From Calditrichaceae bacterium (GTDB taxonomy: Bacteria > Calditrichota > Calditrichia > RBG-13-44-9 > J075), in NCBI GenBank assembly GCA_013360445.1, contig JABWBP010000003.1:1-64000 (forward strand): a stretch of DNA of 64,000 bases. The letters run 5' to 3'. Within the stretch, counting starts at the first letter, position 1, and each line of letters begins with the position of its first letter. The position numbers were made by a program, and so were the translations under genes. A model generated the notes under the pieces. The model was not told the DNA's origin, made no database searches, and was given only the letters and a program-made list of their open reading frames with translations. This document shows positions 39,112 through 47,736 of the stretch, piece by piece.

Positions 39112-39507
39112 TTACGCTTCTTTTTCTTTTTTGCCGCCTTTTTCTTCCTTAAAGGCGCTTTTGGCGGCGTCCAGCGCTTCTTTCAAACGTCCCTTGCTTC
39201 CCTCGACGGTAGTTTTCCCCTTTTCGATGATATCGTCAACGATGTCTTCCACTTCTTCGGCTTTTTTGCGGGCGTCCACTTCCAGGTCTTTCAGCCGGGT
39301 AATCGCCGAATCATAGGCTCGGCGGGCTTTGGTCATGGACTCTTCGTACTCTTCCCGCGCCCGGTCATACAAATCATCTACTTTTCTGCCGATATCTTCA
39401 CGGGTTTCCTTGCCGCTTTTGGGGGCATATAGCAAGGCGACGATTGCGCCAACGGCTCCGCCAATGAACAATCCTTTCAGAAAATCCAGGGTACGGTGAT
39501 CGGACAT
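39112..39507 (-). CDS. YtxH domain protein
   Basis: 131 residues from the ATG at 39507 (the upstream start at 39573 adds 22 residues without a plausible role). It has the YtxH signature near the N-terminus, a glycine-rich hydrophobic segment FLKGLFIGGAVGAIVALLYAPKSGKETREDI, followed by a highly charged Lys/Glu helical region to the end. YtxH proteins are small stress-associated proteins whose biochemical role is unclear. Its stop codon abuts the start of the DUF948-like gene, so the two are co-translated. Confidence 0.85.
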   Translation of the reverse strand: MSDHRTLDFLKGLFIGGAVGAIVALLYAPKSGKETREDIGRKVDDLYDRAREEYEESMTKARRAYDSAITRLKDLEVDARKKAEEVEDIVDDIIEKGKTTVEGSKGRLKEALDAAKSAFKEEKGGKKEKEA

Positions 39508-39654
39508 GGTTTTTCCTCCTCTCGTTGAATCGGAAGCGTTGAAATTTAGAGTTCCCCTCTCCAAACTCCCCAAACTTGCCCTGCTAAGTTACAATAGTTT
39601 TGCGCTATATTAAACAAAAAAATAAGAATTTATCGCTTCTCCGGGGGCGCATGC

Positions 39655-39766
39655 CAAATTGCGCAGCAGAATTTATTCTGCGCTGTCAGTGCAAAATGTA
39701 TTTTGTGGCGAAGCCCCAACCACGGGGTAAACCACTCCTTCCGGAGCACTTCTGCTGCGCAATTTG
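39655..39766. repeat. 17-bp perfect inverted repeat enclosing several small palindromes
   Basis: CAAATTGCGCAGCAGAA (39655-39671) and its exact complement (39750-39766) flank 78 bp. Inside are consecutive mini-palindromes: GCAGAAT..ATTCTGC, CAAAAT..ATTTTG, CCCC..GGGG and CTCC..GGAG. There is no open frame and no target duplication. It lies between the EEP lipoprotein gene and the YtxH gene. Confidence 0.85.
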
Positions 39767-39802
39767 TAATCCACTCCCTTCTGGTATCGCCGGAGCGAAA
39801 TT

Positions 39803-40726
39803 TCAAAACGTCCCGAACCGGGCAGCCACGGGACGATGATCGGAAACCTCGCTCACATAGAGGGAATAGTACTGGTCGAGTTTGAGCACCTGGGTGGTTA
39901 AGGGAAGATAGGCGGTATCAATGGAAGTGGTAATGAGAATGTGGTCGATCAGGGAATTAAAACCTCCTAACAGGTAGGAAAACTCGCTGCTGCTCCCGGC
40001 AAAGGGCAGGGTCAAAAATTTGTAGCGCAGGGTATCTTCCAGGAAAGGAAGAAATACATTGCTGGACGGGGGGTCCTCCAGTTCGTCGTTCCAATCCCCG
40101 GCGACAACAAAATCGGGATCGCTGCCCGATTGCAGTTGTGAATCAATGTAGTTTTCTAATTTTTGAATGGAATTTCGGCGGCGAACCTGACTTTGCGGAT
40201 TTCCATCCTCGGCCTTCAAATGCACCACGATGAGGTTAAAATCGAAGGTGCGGCCGTTTTTGCTGGCGAGTAAAGATAGTTGAAAAGGGGGGCGGGAGGC
40301 GAAATCATACAAATCATTCACAAACAGGTAGGTTGAATCCAGCACCTCGATAACGGATTTTTTGAAAATGATCCCGGTTTTGAAGGAGCTGGATAACTCA
40401 TTCAGCCGGCCGTCGTACATATCCGCCCCTGCTGCGGCGTTGAGGCTGTCCAACAGATTCCGGAATTCAAACGCGTTGTTGATTTCCTGAACCGCGTAGA
40501 GGTCTGCATCCAAATCCAGAACGATTTCCTTCACGTCGGAAACGGTCTGGCCGCTCTTGGGGAAGGTTTGGATGTTCCAACTGGCGATTTCCAGGGTATT
40601 TTCCTCTCCGAAGCGGGGAATATTGATCTTCGGCAGTTCCTCTACCGCGTCGGTAGCTTTTTTGGAGCAGGCCGTTAGCAGCAGGGCGAATATGCTGATG
40701 ATGATAAATTTAACAGAAACCGGCAT
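39803..40726 (-). CDS. lipoprotein of the endonuclease/exonuclease/phosphatase family
   Basis: 307 residues from the ATG at 40726; the signal ends in a good lipobox LLTAC (Cys about residue 20), so the protein is probably lipid-anchored. The body has the DNase I-like/EEP motifs in order: IASWNIQTFP, VQEI, VVHLKA, VAGDWND, IDHILIT and SDHRPVAARF. Metal-binding Asn/Glu and catalytic His/Asp are all present, so activity on a phosphodiester or phosphomonoester is expected. The substrate (nucleic acid, lipid or small molecule) cannot be read from the sequence. Confidence 0.88.
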   Translation of the reverse strand: MPVSVKFIIISIFALLLTACSKKATDAVEELPKINIPRFGEENTLEIASWNIQTFPKSGQTVSDVKEIVLDLDADLYAVQEINNAFEFRNLLDSLNAAAGADMYDGRLNELSSSFKTGIIFKKSVIEVLDSTYLFVNDLYDFASRPPFQLSLLASKNGRTFDFNLIVVHLKAEDGNPQSQVRRRNSIQKLENYIDSQLQSGSDPDFVVAGDWNDELEDPPSSNVFLPFLEDTLRYKFLTLPFAGSSSEFSYLLGGFNSLIDHILITTSIDTAYLPLTTQVLKLDQYYSLYVSEVSDHRPVAARFGTF

Positions 40727-40759
40727 GTTGCCAACCTGTTTTTCCGGTTCAAAATAGAT

Positions 40760-40794
40760 TGGCAATTACCAATTGGTAATTGCCAATTGCCAAT
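40760..40794. repeat. heptamer repeat TGCCAAT/TACCAAT
   Basis: Five exact 7-bp units, the first TGGCAAT, then TACCAAT, TGGTAAT and two TGCCAAT. They fill nearly the whole gap between ndk and the EEP gene. The words include their own complements, so the array can fold on itself. Confidence 0.9.
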
Positions 40795-40796
40795 TA

Positions 40797-41216
40797 TTAG
40801 CCTACCAGATCCCGGTCGGAAAAGAAGAATTTGATTTCCGCCCGGGCGGTATCCGGCCCGTCCGAGGCGTGCACGCAATTGAACTGGATGCTGCTGCCGA
40901 AATCCCGCCGGATGGTTCCCGGGGCGGCGTCTTTCGGGTTGGTGGCGCCGATGAACTCCCGGTAGGCTTTGATGCAGTTCTCTTTTTCCAGCACCATCGC
41001 CACCACCGGGCCGCTGCTCATGTATTCGGTCAGCTCCCCGTAAAAAGGGCGTTCTTTGTGCACCGCGTAAAACGTTTCCGCATCTTTCCGGGTCATGTGC
41101 ACCATGCGCAGCGCCTTGATGGCAAATCCCGCTTTTTCGATCCGGGCGATTACCTCGCCGATATGTTTGCCGGAAACGCATTCCGGCTTGATCATGGTGA
41201 AGGTGAGTTCTGACAA
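40797..41216 (-). CDS. ndk: nucleoside-diphosphate kinase
   Basis: Transfers the terminal phosphate of NTPs to NDPs through a phospho-His. It has 139 residues. It begins ELTFTMIKPE and contains the active-site His116 in NCVHASDG, plus GATNPKDAAPGTIRRDF. It starts at TTG (41216), 7 bases after AGGAG; there is no ATG nearby that keeps the conserved N-terminus. Downstream of the brnTA remnant on the same strand. Confidence 0.96.
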   Translation of the reverse strand: MSELTFTMIKPECVSGKHIGEVIARIEKAGFAIKALRMVHMTRKDAETFYAVHKERPFYGELTEYMSSGPVVAMVLEKENCIKAYREFIGATNPKDAAPGTIRRDFGSSIQFNCVHASDGPDTARAEIKFFFSDRDLVG

Positions 41217-41244
41217 GGGGTTTCTCCTGTGCTGTCTGTTGCGT

Positions 41245-41514
41245 TTATTTTCTTTCGATTTCCTGCAACCGTTGCTCTAACAATAAATTGGCCAGGCTTT
41301 CGGCGCTTAAACCGCGGGCGCGGGCTATTTTTCGTACCCGCTCTACCAATTCCTTATCAAGCGAGACCAGGTAACGGCGACGCGCCTGCTCCGAAATTTT
41401 GAATTCCTCCACCGGCTCGGTCTGGTCCCAATAATCCGCCAGGCTGTGAGAATCCCAGAATTCAGCCATTTCCTCGTAGCTGGTAAGCTTTGGTATTTTT
41501 TTACCTGCGCCCAT
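41245..41514 (-). CDS. brnA: BrnA-like antitoxin
   Basis: 89 residues from the ATG at 41514. The N-terminal half has the BrnA/CopG-antitoxin phrase EEMAEFWDSHSLADYWDQTEPVEEF. The C-terminal half is a ribbon-helix-helix (RRYLVSLDKELVERVRKIARARGLSAESLANLLL). The ATG overlaps the ancestral end of the upstream toxin frame by 14 bases, the usual brnTA arrangement. Intact although its toxin partner is broken. Confidence 0.85.
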   Translation of the reverse strand: MGAGKKIPKLTSYEEMAEFWDSHSLADYWDQTEPVEEFKISEQARRRYLVSLDKELVERVRKIARARGLSAESLANLLLEQRLQEIERK

Positions 41515-41784
41515 ATAACTTCCTTTCTCTACTATCCATGTCACGGGCACTTAAAATCTACGCCTCATGGGTTTGCTTATAAACAAAGTAAACGATAACA
41601 TAACGCCCGATGCGCTTTGCCCGAGAGCAGCATACAAATCTTCCCCTTTTCGATGCCCTTTCTGAACTTTTCGTACTACTGGATCACCGAAAAGTACTTG
41701 CTCTACTTCTTCCGGCGTTAATCCATGTTTCCGGGCGAGTTTATCGATTATCTCGGGACGCCAGATTATATCAGCAATTTGCAT
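41501..41784 (-). pseudogene. brnT: BrnT-like toxin, frameshifted and with internal stop
   Basis: Starts as a normal BrnT (IIWRPEIIDKLARKHGLTPEEVEQVLF...HRKGEDLYAALGQ). At about 41604-41608 the frame loses one base in a G run. In the shifted frame the family sequence continues as RYVIVYFVYKQTHEA, then TAG (41560-41558), then ILSARDMDSRERKLYGRR and TAA at 41503-41501. With one base restored the gene would be 95 codons, the normal BrnT size. Unshifted translation ends at 41551 in unrelated residues. Two independent lesions make true decay more likely than one sequencing error. Confidence 0.85.
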
Positions 41785-41812
41785 CCTGCTCTCTCACGCC
41801 ATCAATCAGGTC

Positions 41813-42688
41813 TTACTTCCCCAGCACCTTCTTCACCGTCTGCCCGATCACCGCGGGGCTTTCGCAGACGGTGATGCCGGCGTCTTTCAGCGCCTTCATC
41901 TTCTCCGCCGCGGTGCCCTTTCCGCCGCTGATGATCGCCCCGGCGTGTCCCATGCGCTTGCCCGGGGGGGCGGTCTGCCCGGCGATGAACGCCACCACCG
42001 GCTTGTTGAAGTATTGTTTGACCCAGGCCGCGGCTTCCTCTTCGGCGGTGCCGCCGATCTCGCCGATCAACACCACCGCCTCGGTTTGCTCATCCTTCCG
42101 GAACAGTTCCAGGGCGTCGATGAAACGCGTGCCGATCACCGGATCGCCGCCGATGCCGATGCAGGTGGATTGCCCCAACCCGATCTGGGTCAACTGGTGC
42201 ACCGCTTCGTAGGTGAGGGTTCCGCTGCGGCTGATCACCCCGACCGATCCCTCCTTATGGATGAACGCCGGCATAATGCCCACTTTGCACTTGCCGGGCG
42301 AAATTACCCCCGGGCAATTGGGGCCGATCATCCGGGTACCTTTTTTCTTCAAAAAATGATACACTTTCAGCATATCTTTGGCGGGAATGCCCTCGGTAAT
42401 GCACACCACGGTTTCGACGCCGGCATCCGCGGCTTCGTACACCGCGTCCGCGGCAAAGGAGGGGGGAACGAACAGCACGGAGACGTTCGCGCCAGTGGCG
42501 TCCACAGCGTCTTTTACGGTGTTGAAGATGGGTACTTTTCCCTCGAATTTTTGCCCGCCTTTACCGGGAGTGACCCCGGCGACTACTTTGCTGCCGTACT
42601 CGATCATTTGATTGGTGTGAAACGCGCCTTCTTTTCCGGTAATTCCTTGCACCACAATCTGGCTGTTCTCATCAACGATAATGCTCAT
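41813..42688 (-). CDS. sucD: succinyl-CoA synthetase alpha subunit
   Basis: Forms succinate, CoA and NTP from succinyl-CoA with SucC in the TCA cycle. It has 291 residues from the ATG at 42688, preceded by GAGGCG; a start at 42712 would add 8 residues. A CoA-binding Rossmann domain ([13 protein letters not shown]) comes first, and the phosphorylated His lies in [13 protein letters not shown]. Separated from sucC by a 207-bp repeat-filled gap, unusual for subunits normally spaced by a few bases. Confidence 0.96.
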   Translation of the reverse strand: MSIIVDENSQIVVQGITGKEGAFHTNQMIEYGSKVVAGVTPGKGGQKFEGKVPIFNTVKDAVDATGANVSVLFVPPSFAADAVYEAADAGVETVVCITEGIPAKDMLKVYHFLKKKGTRMIGPNCPGVISPGKCKVGIMPAFIHKEGSVGVISRSGTLTYEAVHQLTQIGLGQSTCIGIGGDPVIGTRFIDALELFRKDEQTEAVVLIGEIGGTAEEEAAAWVKQYFNKPVVAFIAGQTAPPGKRMGHAGAIISGGKGTAAEKMKALKDAGITVCESPAVIGQTVKKVLGK

Positions 42689-42707
42689 GTTCGCCTCATT
42701 TTGTAAT

Positions 42708-42890
42708 GTCATTGGTTGTCATTTGCTTCGCGTCATTTGTGGTCATCGATGGTCATTGGCGCTTCGCGCGTCATTGATTGTCATTGGCTTCGCGTCATTC
42801 AATGGTCATTCGGCTCCGCCGTCATGTATGACCAATGACGCGCTAAGCGCAACTGACCATTAAATGACTACCAATGACGCGCTAAGCGCA
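42708..42890. repeat. GTCATTxxxx repeat array with inverted half, between sucC and sucD
   Basis: About nine GTCATT words in about 10-bp spacing, some with a GCTTCGC linker, run from 42708 to about 42820. The complementary ATGAC words and GCGCTAAGCGC linker follow to 42890. The array fills the sucC-sucD gap and can fold into a long hairpin. Same word as 7102-7150. Confidence 0.85.
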
Positions 42891-42895
42891 AAAAC

Positions 42896-44056
42896 TCACC
42901 GAATCATGCTGACCACCTTTTTCGCCCCGTCTTCCAGCGAATTCGCCACCTCGAAGTTCATGCCCGATTCTTTCAGCAGCACCGCCGCTTCTTCCGCATT
43001 GGTGCCTTCCAGGCGGATCACCATCGGCACCTTTATCTCGATGGATTTGGCCGCCTCGATGATCCCTTTGGCCACCCGGTCGCAGCGCACGATCCCGCCG
43101 AAGATGTTCACCAGCACCGCTTTCACGTGGGGATCGGAGAGCAGGATATGAAAGCCGTTGCGCACCGTATCCACGTTCGCGCCGCCGCCCACGTCCAAAA
43201 AGTTCGCCGGCATTCCCCCGGCTAATTTGATAATATCCATGGTGGCCATGGCCAGCCCGGCCCCGTTTACCATGCAGCCCACGTTGCCGTCCAACTTGAT
43301 GTAATTCAAGTCGTGCTTGTGCGCCTCCACTTCTAAGGGGTCTTCTTCGTGGATGTCGCGCATCCCGGCAATGTCTTTGTGGCGGTAGAGGGCGTTGTCG
43401 TCGAACCCGATTTTGGCGTCTAACGCCAGCACTTCCCCGGCTTTGGTGACCACCAGGGGATTGATTTCCGCCAGGGAAGCGTCGCTATCCGCAAAGGCAT
43501 TGTAAAGCGCCAGGATAAACTGGGTGGCGTTTTTGATCTGGTCGCCGCTCAACCCTAATTTGAAAGCCAGCCGCCGCGCCTGGAAGGGCTGCATGCCTAC
43601 TTCCGGCTCCACGTATTCTTTGAAAATCTTTTCCGGGGTTTGCGCGGCCACTTTTTCGATCTCCACCCCGCCCTCGGTAGAGGCCATGACCACCAATTTG
43701 GAGACCGAACGGTCGAGCACGATGCCCAAATACAATTCCCGGGCGATGTCGATACCCTTTTCGATGAGCACTTTGCGCACTTCTTTGCCTTCCGGGCCGG
43801 TCTGGTGGGTCACTAACTTCATGCCGAGCATTTTTTCTGCCAGCTCGCGCGCTTCCGCGGGGCTTTTGGCGATTTTTACCCCCCCGCCCTTGCCGCGTCC
43901 CCCGGCGTGAATTTGCGCTTTCACGACAAATACATTACCGCCTAATTCCTTAGCCGCCTGCTCCGCTTCCGCGGCGGAAAAGGCTACCTTTCCGCCGGGC
44001 ACTGCCACACCGTACTTCCGCAGGATCTCTTTTGCCTGGTACTCGTGAATGTTCAT
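42896..44056 (-). CDS. sucC: succinyl-CoA synthetase beta subunit
   Basis: 386 residues, the usual length. An ATP-grasp domain ([27 protein letters not shown]) is followed by the CoA-ligase domain with [13 protein letters not shown] and the conserved [10 protein letters not shown]. It pairs with SucD. The ATG at 44056 begins the classic [18 protein letters not shown] toxin-antitoxin pair (hicBA) lies upstream and the brnTA remnant lies beyond sucD. Confidence 0.97.
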   Translation of the reverse strand: MNIHEYQAKEILRKYGVAVPGGKVAFSAAEAEQAAKELGGNVFVVKAQIHAGGRGKGGGVKIAKSPAEARELAEKMLGMKLVTHQTGPEGKEVRKVLIEKGIDIARELYLGIVLDRSVSKLVVMASTEGGVEIEKVAAQTPEKIFKEYVEPEVGMQPFQARRLAFKLGLSGDQIKNATQFILALYNAFADSDASLAEINPLVVTKAGEVLALDAKIGFDDNALYRHKDIAGMRDIHEEDPLEVEAHKHDLNYIKLDGNVGCMVNGAGLAMATMDIIKLAGGMPANFLDVGGGANVDTVRNGFHILLSDPHVKAVLVNIFGGIVRCDRVAKGIIEAAKSIEIKVPMVIRLEGTNAEEAAVLLKESGMNFEVANSLEDGAKKVVSMIR

Positions 44057-44123
44057 GTCTTTTTTCTCCTGTCTGATTTTATCTCGGATATTTTATCCGC
44101 TTTTTCATCCGTAACAATTTTCA

Positions 44124-44227
44124 TTACGAAGCAACCACTACTTCGTTCTTCACCGATTCAGCCGCAAAAGAATGGTTTTCCCAGACGATTCCATAGCGTT
44201 CACCTTCACAGTAGATGTGGGCTACAT
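44124..44227 (-). other. possible fragment of an unrecognised coding sequence
   Basis: In a frame overlapping the end of hicA, a run without start codon reads YVAHIYCEGERYGIVW followed by ENHSFAAESVKNEVVVAS and stop (44126-44124). It has protein-like composition but no initiation codon and no known family. It may be the 3' remnant of a deleted gene beside the TA pair, or chance. Confidence 0.25.
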
Positions 44228-44449
44228 ATTTTCGATAAATTCTTCCGGTGTGACTTTAACCTGTTTGAGAATTCCGTGAAGGGTACCAATTGCAAGTTCT
44301 CTATGGAGAGGGACAACGCAGCCTACTTCACCATCCGGGGTCTGTTTCTTCAGTATCACATGGCTGCCTTTTTGCTTGAGTTGCTTGAATCCAAAACGCT
44401 CCAGGATATTTATCACCTCTTTGCCAGAGAGACGAGGAAGCTTAGGCAT
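44222..44449 (-). CDS. hicA: HicA-type mRNA interferase toxin
   Basis: 75 residues with the double-stranded-RNA-binding-like HicA fold: LSGKEVINILERFGFKQLKQKGSHVIL, catalytic His30 in GSHVIL, and VPLHRELAIGTLHGILKQVKVTPEEF. Expected to cleave mRNA when free. The start lies inside the hicB gene (8-base overlap). Antitoxin-first order is the less common arrangement for hicAB. Frame and active site are intact. Confidence 0.9.
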   Translation of the reverse strand: MPKLPRLSGKEVINILERFGFKQLKQKGSHVILKKQTPDGEVGCVVPLHRELAIGTLHGILKQVKVTPEEFIENM

Positions 44450-44651
44450 AACTCGCCTCGAAAGTAGTCAATAGCGGTCGATTGAGGTCAGGGAGCGGAA
44501 ATTCTTCCAAATATAGCTCTGTCGCTTCTTTTAGATTGCTAATGGCTTCTTCAATCGTATATCCCTGGCTGACCGTGCCGACCTCAGGACATTCCGCTAC
44601 ATATAAATCATCTTCTTTGTGGATAATGGCGGTAAATGTTTGGCGCTGCAT
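44442..44651 (-). CDS. hicB: HicB-type antitoxin
   Basis: 69 residues from the ATG at 44651, preceded by CATCC/GGATG sequence; an in-frame start at 44675 is possible. It has the HicB partial RNase-H-like fold: FTAIIHKEDDLYVAECPEVGTVSQGYTIEEAISNLKEATELYL. No separate DNA-binding domain is present, so it is of the short HicB type. It overlaps hicA by 8 bases. Confidence 0.88.
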   Translation of the reverse strand: MQRQTFTAIIHKEDDLYVAECPEVGTVSQGYTIEEAISNLKEATELYLEEFPLPDLNRPLLTTFEASYA

Positions 44652-44800
44652 GGATGCCTCCACTAATGATCTCATCAGTAAAAGTTCATAAAATTACACC
44701 TACTGTTTTCCCCAAATCAATTTTCATTTCGCCGCCAATATAAAAAATTTTGCTCGCTGAATCCCGCGCAAAAAAATTATTGAACCGCCTCTCCCGATTC

Positions 44801-44842
44801 CCGGCTGAGCGCTGAGCGCTGATTGCCGGGGGCTGAGGGCTG
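44801..44842. repeat. heptamer repeat GCTGAGC/GGCTGAG
   Basis: Just downstream of the carbamate kinase stop. Seven-base units GCTGAGC, GCTGATT and GGCTGAG in near-exact phase, broken by one GCCGGG. Confidence 0.75.
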
Positions 44843-44853
44843 AAAGCCGCGCT

Positions 44854-45801
44854 TCAGGCGACAATCACCGTTCCCGCCCGCCCGTGCGCCGCCGCGGCGG
44901 ATTGTTCGATGGAGGCGATCACCACCCGCTTTCCCCCGTTTTCCAGAAAATTAAGCGCCGCCTGGATTTTCGGCCCCATGCTCCCGGCGGGAAACTGCCC
45001 TTCGGAAAGGTATTTCCTGGCCTCCGCCGCGGTCAGGCGATCCAAAAAGGTCTGGTTGGGTTTGCCAAAGTTCAGCGCCACTTTATCTATCCCGGTCAGG
45101 ATCACCATTTCATCCGCTCCTACCCCGTTGCCTAACACCGCGGAGGCCAGGTCCTTGTCGATTACCGCGTCCACCCCTTCTAACCAGCCGTTGCTTTCCA
45201 GGTACACCGGAATGCCCCCTCCCCCGGCGGCGATCACGATCACGCCGTTTTCCACTAACAACTGGATGGCTTTCTTCGCCACGATCTCCCGGGGAACCGG
45301 GGAGGGAACTACCCGCCGCCAGCCTCGCCCGGGGTCTTCCTTGACGATCCAGCCCTGGGTTTGCGCCAGCTCTTCCGCGCGCGGTTTATCGTAAAACGGC
45401 CCCACGAATTTGGTAGGATTCTTCAGCGCCGGATCGTTCCTGTCCACCAGCATTTGGGTAACGATGCAGGCCGCCTCGCGCTTAATGCCGCGATCGTGCA
45501 TTACGTTCAGCAAACACTGCTCCAGCATGTAGCCCATTCCGCCCTGGGTATCGCCCACCAGCACCCCCAGGGGCAGGCGGGGCACCACTTTGGCGGAGAG
45601 TTCTACCCGGATCATCTCGTTGCCGATCTGGGGGCCGTTCCCGTGGGTGATCAGCAAACGGTGTCCCATTTCGACCAATTCCAATACCCCCGCCATACTG
45701 CGCCGGGTATTGGCGAATTGCTGGTAAATGTTGCCTTCTTCGTCTTGCTGGGTGATGGCGTTGCCGCCCAACGCCACCACGATGGTTTTCTTTTCGTTCA
45801 T
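44854..45801 (-). CDS. arcC: carbamate kinase
   Basis: Transfers phosphate between carbamoyl phosphate and ADP/ATP. It has 315 residues, the normal length. It begins IVVALGGNAITQ and includes THGNGPQIGN, AAGGGGIPVY, DKDLASAVLG and FPAGSMGPKIQAAL. Normally part of arginine deiminase, agmatine or purine/allantoin catabolism, none of whose other genes are visible here. The companion upstream is the P-loop protein at 45953-47266, a pairing that hints at a different context. Confidence 0.95.
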   Translation of the reverse strand: MNEKKTIVVALGGNAITQQDEEGNIYQQFANTRRSMAGVLELVEMGHRLLITHGNGPQIGNEMIRVELSAKVVPRLPLGVLVGDTQGGMGYMLEQCLLNVMHDRGIKREAACIVTQMLVDRNDPALKNPTKFVGPFYDKPRAEELAQTQGWIVKEDPGRGWRRVVPSPVPREIVAKKAIQLLVENGVIVIAAGGGGIPVYLESNGWLEGVDAVIDKDLASAVLGNGVGADEMVILTGIDKVALNFGKPNQTFLDRLTAAEARKYLSEGQFPAGSMGPKIQAALNFLENGGKRVVIASIEQSAAAAHGRAGTVIVA

Positions 45802-45828
45802 AATTGATACCGTTTCGGAGCCTATGCG

Positions 45829-45936
45829 GTGTTTAAGTGTTTTGGTGTTTTGGTGTTCGAGTGTTATAGTACGGTGAGAAGTTATCTATTCACGAAAACA
45901 CGAAAACACTGGAGCACTATAACACCAAAACACTGA
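45829..45936. repeat. 8-bp periodic AACACxxx repeat in inverted pair, copy 2
   Basis: Left arm GTGTTTTG-type units (45829-45870) and right arm CGAAAACA/CCAAAACA-type units (45891-45936), both in 8-bp steps, fill the gap between arcC and the upstream P-loop gene. Confidence 0.88.
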
Positions 45937-45952
45937 AAAATCTGCTGAAGGA

Positions 45953-47266
45953 TTAGAAAAACTTCTTCAGCGCGTCGCTGAGGTCCGGCTTGCCGATTTC
46001 CTGAAGCTCGTATCTGACCCGCACCGCCGGTTTGTTCAGCTTCACTAATTTGCGCAAATCAATCGGCGTTCCGATGATCACCACGTCGCAATCGGTTTTG
46101 TTGATAGTCGCTTCCAGGTCGCGGATTTGCTTATCCCCGTAGCCCATTGCCGGCAGCAGAGTGCCGATTTCCGGATATTTCCGGAACGTTTCGGTAATGG
46201 CGCCCACGGTAAAGGGGCGCGGATCGATGATCTCCGCCGCGCCGAATTTCTCCGCCGCCACAATGGCCGCGCCGTAGGCCATCTCCCCGTGGGTCAGGGT
46301 GGGGCCATCCTCCACCGCCAGCACCCGCTTGCCTTTGATCAATTGATAATCTTCCACGAAAATCGGGGAGGCGGCTTCGATGACGACCGCGTCGGGGTTC
46401 AGGGTATAAATCGAGTCGCGCACCGCGTTGATGTCTTCCGGGTAGGCAGTGTCGATTTTATTGATCAGCAGCACGTCGGCCATGCGCAGGTTGGCCTCGC
46501 CGGGGTAGTAGCTCACTTCATCGCCGGGACGGTGGGGGTCCAGCACGGTAATGTGCAAATCCGGCCGGTAGAAAGGCAGGTCGTTATTTCCCCCGTCCCA
46601 CACGATGACGTCGGCCTCTTTCTCCGCTTCCCGGAGAATTGCTTCGTAATCCACCCCGGCATAAATGACGTTGCCGCTGACGATGTGCGGTTCGTATTCT
46701 TCGCGCTCTTCGATGGTGCAATCGTGTTTGTCCAGGTCTTCCAGCCGGGCAAAACGCTGCACCCGCTGGGCGACCAGGTTTCCGTAGGGCATGGGATGGC
46801 GCACCGCGACCACTTTTTTTCCGGCCTCGCGCAGCAATTGCACCACTTTGCGGGTACTCTGGCTTTTGCCGCTGCCGGTGCGCACCGCGCAGACCGCAAT
46901 GATCGGTTTGGAAGATTTCAGCATGGTATGGCGCGGCCCCAGCACCTTGAAATCCGCCCCCGCGGCGTTGGCCAGGGCGGAGCGGGACATCACGTAATTG
47001 TAGGGAACATCGGAGTAGGAAAATACCACTTCATCGACCGTAAATTTTTGAATCAGCCCGGTAAGCTCGCTTTCAGGGTAAATATCAATTCCTTTGGGAT
47101 AAAGCTTTCCGGCCAGTTCCGGGGGATATTTCCGCCCGTCAATATTGGGAATCTGGGTAGCGGTGAAGGCTACCACTTCGTACAGCTCGTTATTGCGAAA
47201 AAAGGTGTTGAAATTATGAAAATCGCGCCCGGCGGCGCCCATGATGATCACTTTTGTGCGTGCCAT
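45953..47266 (-). CDS. cyclic 2,3-diphosphoglycerate synthetase-like P-loop protein
   Basis: 437 residues. An N-terminal Rossmann-like half (about 1-115, VIIMGAAGRDFHNFN) is joined to a P-loop NTPase half with AVRTGSGKS (127-135), IVWDGGNND and VLLINKID. This matches the family named for archaeal cyclic 2,3-diphosphoglycerate synthetase, whose bacterial members have no settled function; methanogens use the product as an osmolyte/thermoprotectant. The next gene on the strand is carbamate kinase. The role here is open: cyclic-DPG formation or a GTPase/ligase reaction are both possible. Confidence 0.8.
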   Translation of the reverse strand: MARTKVIIMGAAGRDFHNFNTFFRNNELYEVVAFTATQIPNIDGRKYPPELAGKLYPKGIDIYPESELTGLIQKFTVDEVVFSYSDVPYNYVMSRSALANAAGADFKVLGPRHTMLKSSKPIIAVCAVRTGSGKSQSTRKVVQLLREAGKKVVAVRHPMPYGNLVAQRVQRFARLEDLDKHDCTIEEREEYEPHIVSGNVIYAGVDYEAILREAEKEADVIVWDGGNNDLPFYRPDLHITVLDPHRPGDEVSYYPGEANLRMADVLLINKIDTAYPEDINAVRDSIYTLNPDAVVIEAASPIFVEDYQLIKGKRVLAVEDGPTLTHGEMAYGAAIVAAEKFGAAEIIDPRPFTVGAITETFRKYPEIGTLLPAMGYGDKQIRDLEATINKTDCDVVIIGTPIDLRKLVKLNKPAVRVRYELQEIGKPDLSDALKKFF

Positions 47267-47736
47267 CAGTTTGCTCCTCTGGTATGGATCGTTTCAAATT
47301 TAAAAATTAAGCATCGATGCCGGTGACTACCGGGGATAAACATCCTCAAACTTTGCTTTTCAAAAACGAACGGATGGGTGTCGAACAACGCGGAAAAATC
47401 GCAGCAGGCGTTAACTAAAGCCGTACCATTGCTGGCACGCAATCAAATAGGTCTCCCAGATAATGAGTAATCTATCCATGAGCCTATTTAGCAGTGAATT
47501 CCATTAAAAGCAATCGAAATGTACAAAAAACTGCCCGATTAATGAAAAAATCGTTGCAAATTCGGCAAAAAAAACACTACATTTGCCAGTGAATTTTTGT
47601 TCACTGTTTTAACGCCGGGAATCGTGCGCCAGGTGGTCTGCCGCAGCAGGGGTTTTGATTTATTTTTCTTGTAAAAATTATCATCATTCCCTATTTTCGA
47701 TAGTTTAAATCTTGATTCTATAGCGTGGAGGAAAGT
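47267..47736. other. 470-bp gap between divergent transcription units
   Basis: Separates minus-strand cDPG-synthetase-like from plus-strand dnaN, so both promoters should lie here. The part nearest dnaN (about 47540-47720) is AT-rich. A TTGCAA...TACATT pair with 18-bp spacing begins at 47553 but is only a weak candidate. I found no DnaA-box cluster and no gene, and do not call it an origin. Confidence 0.5.

Noticed and set aside
46127-47326. 399-codon plus-strand frame
   Set aside because: Antisense shadow of the cyclic-DPG-synthetase-like gene; His/Val-rich with no recognisable motif.
47267-47736. Chromosome origin next to dnaN
   Set aside because: No DnaA-box cluster or dnaA gene; the best match (near 47330) has two mismatches. 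A skew plot of the genome would be needed.
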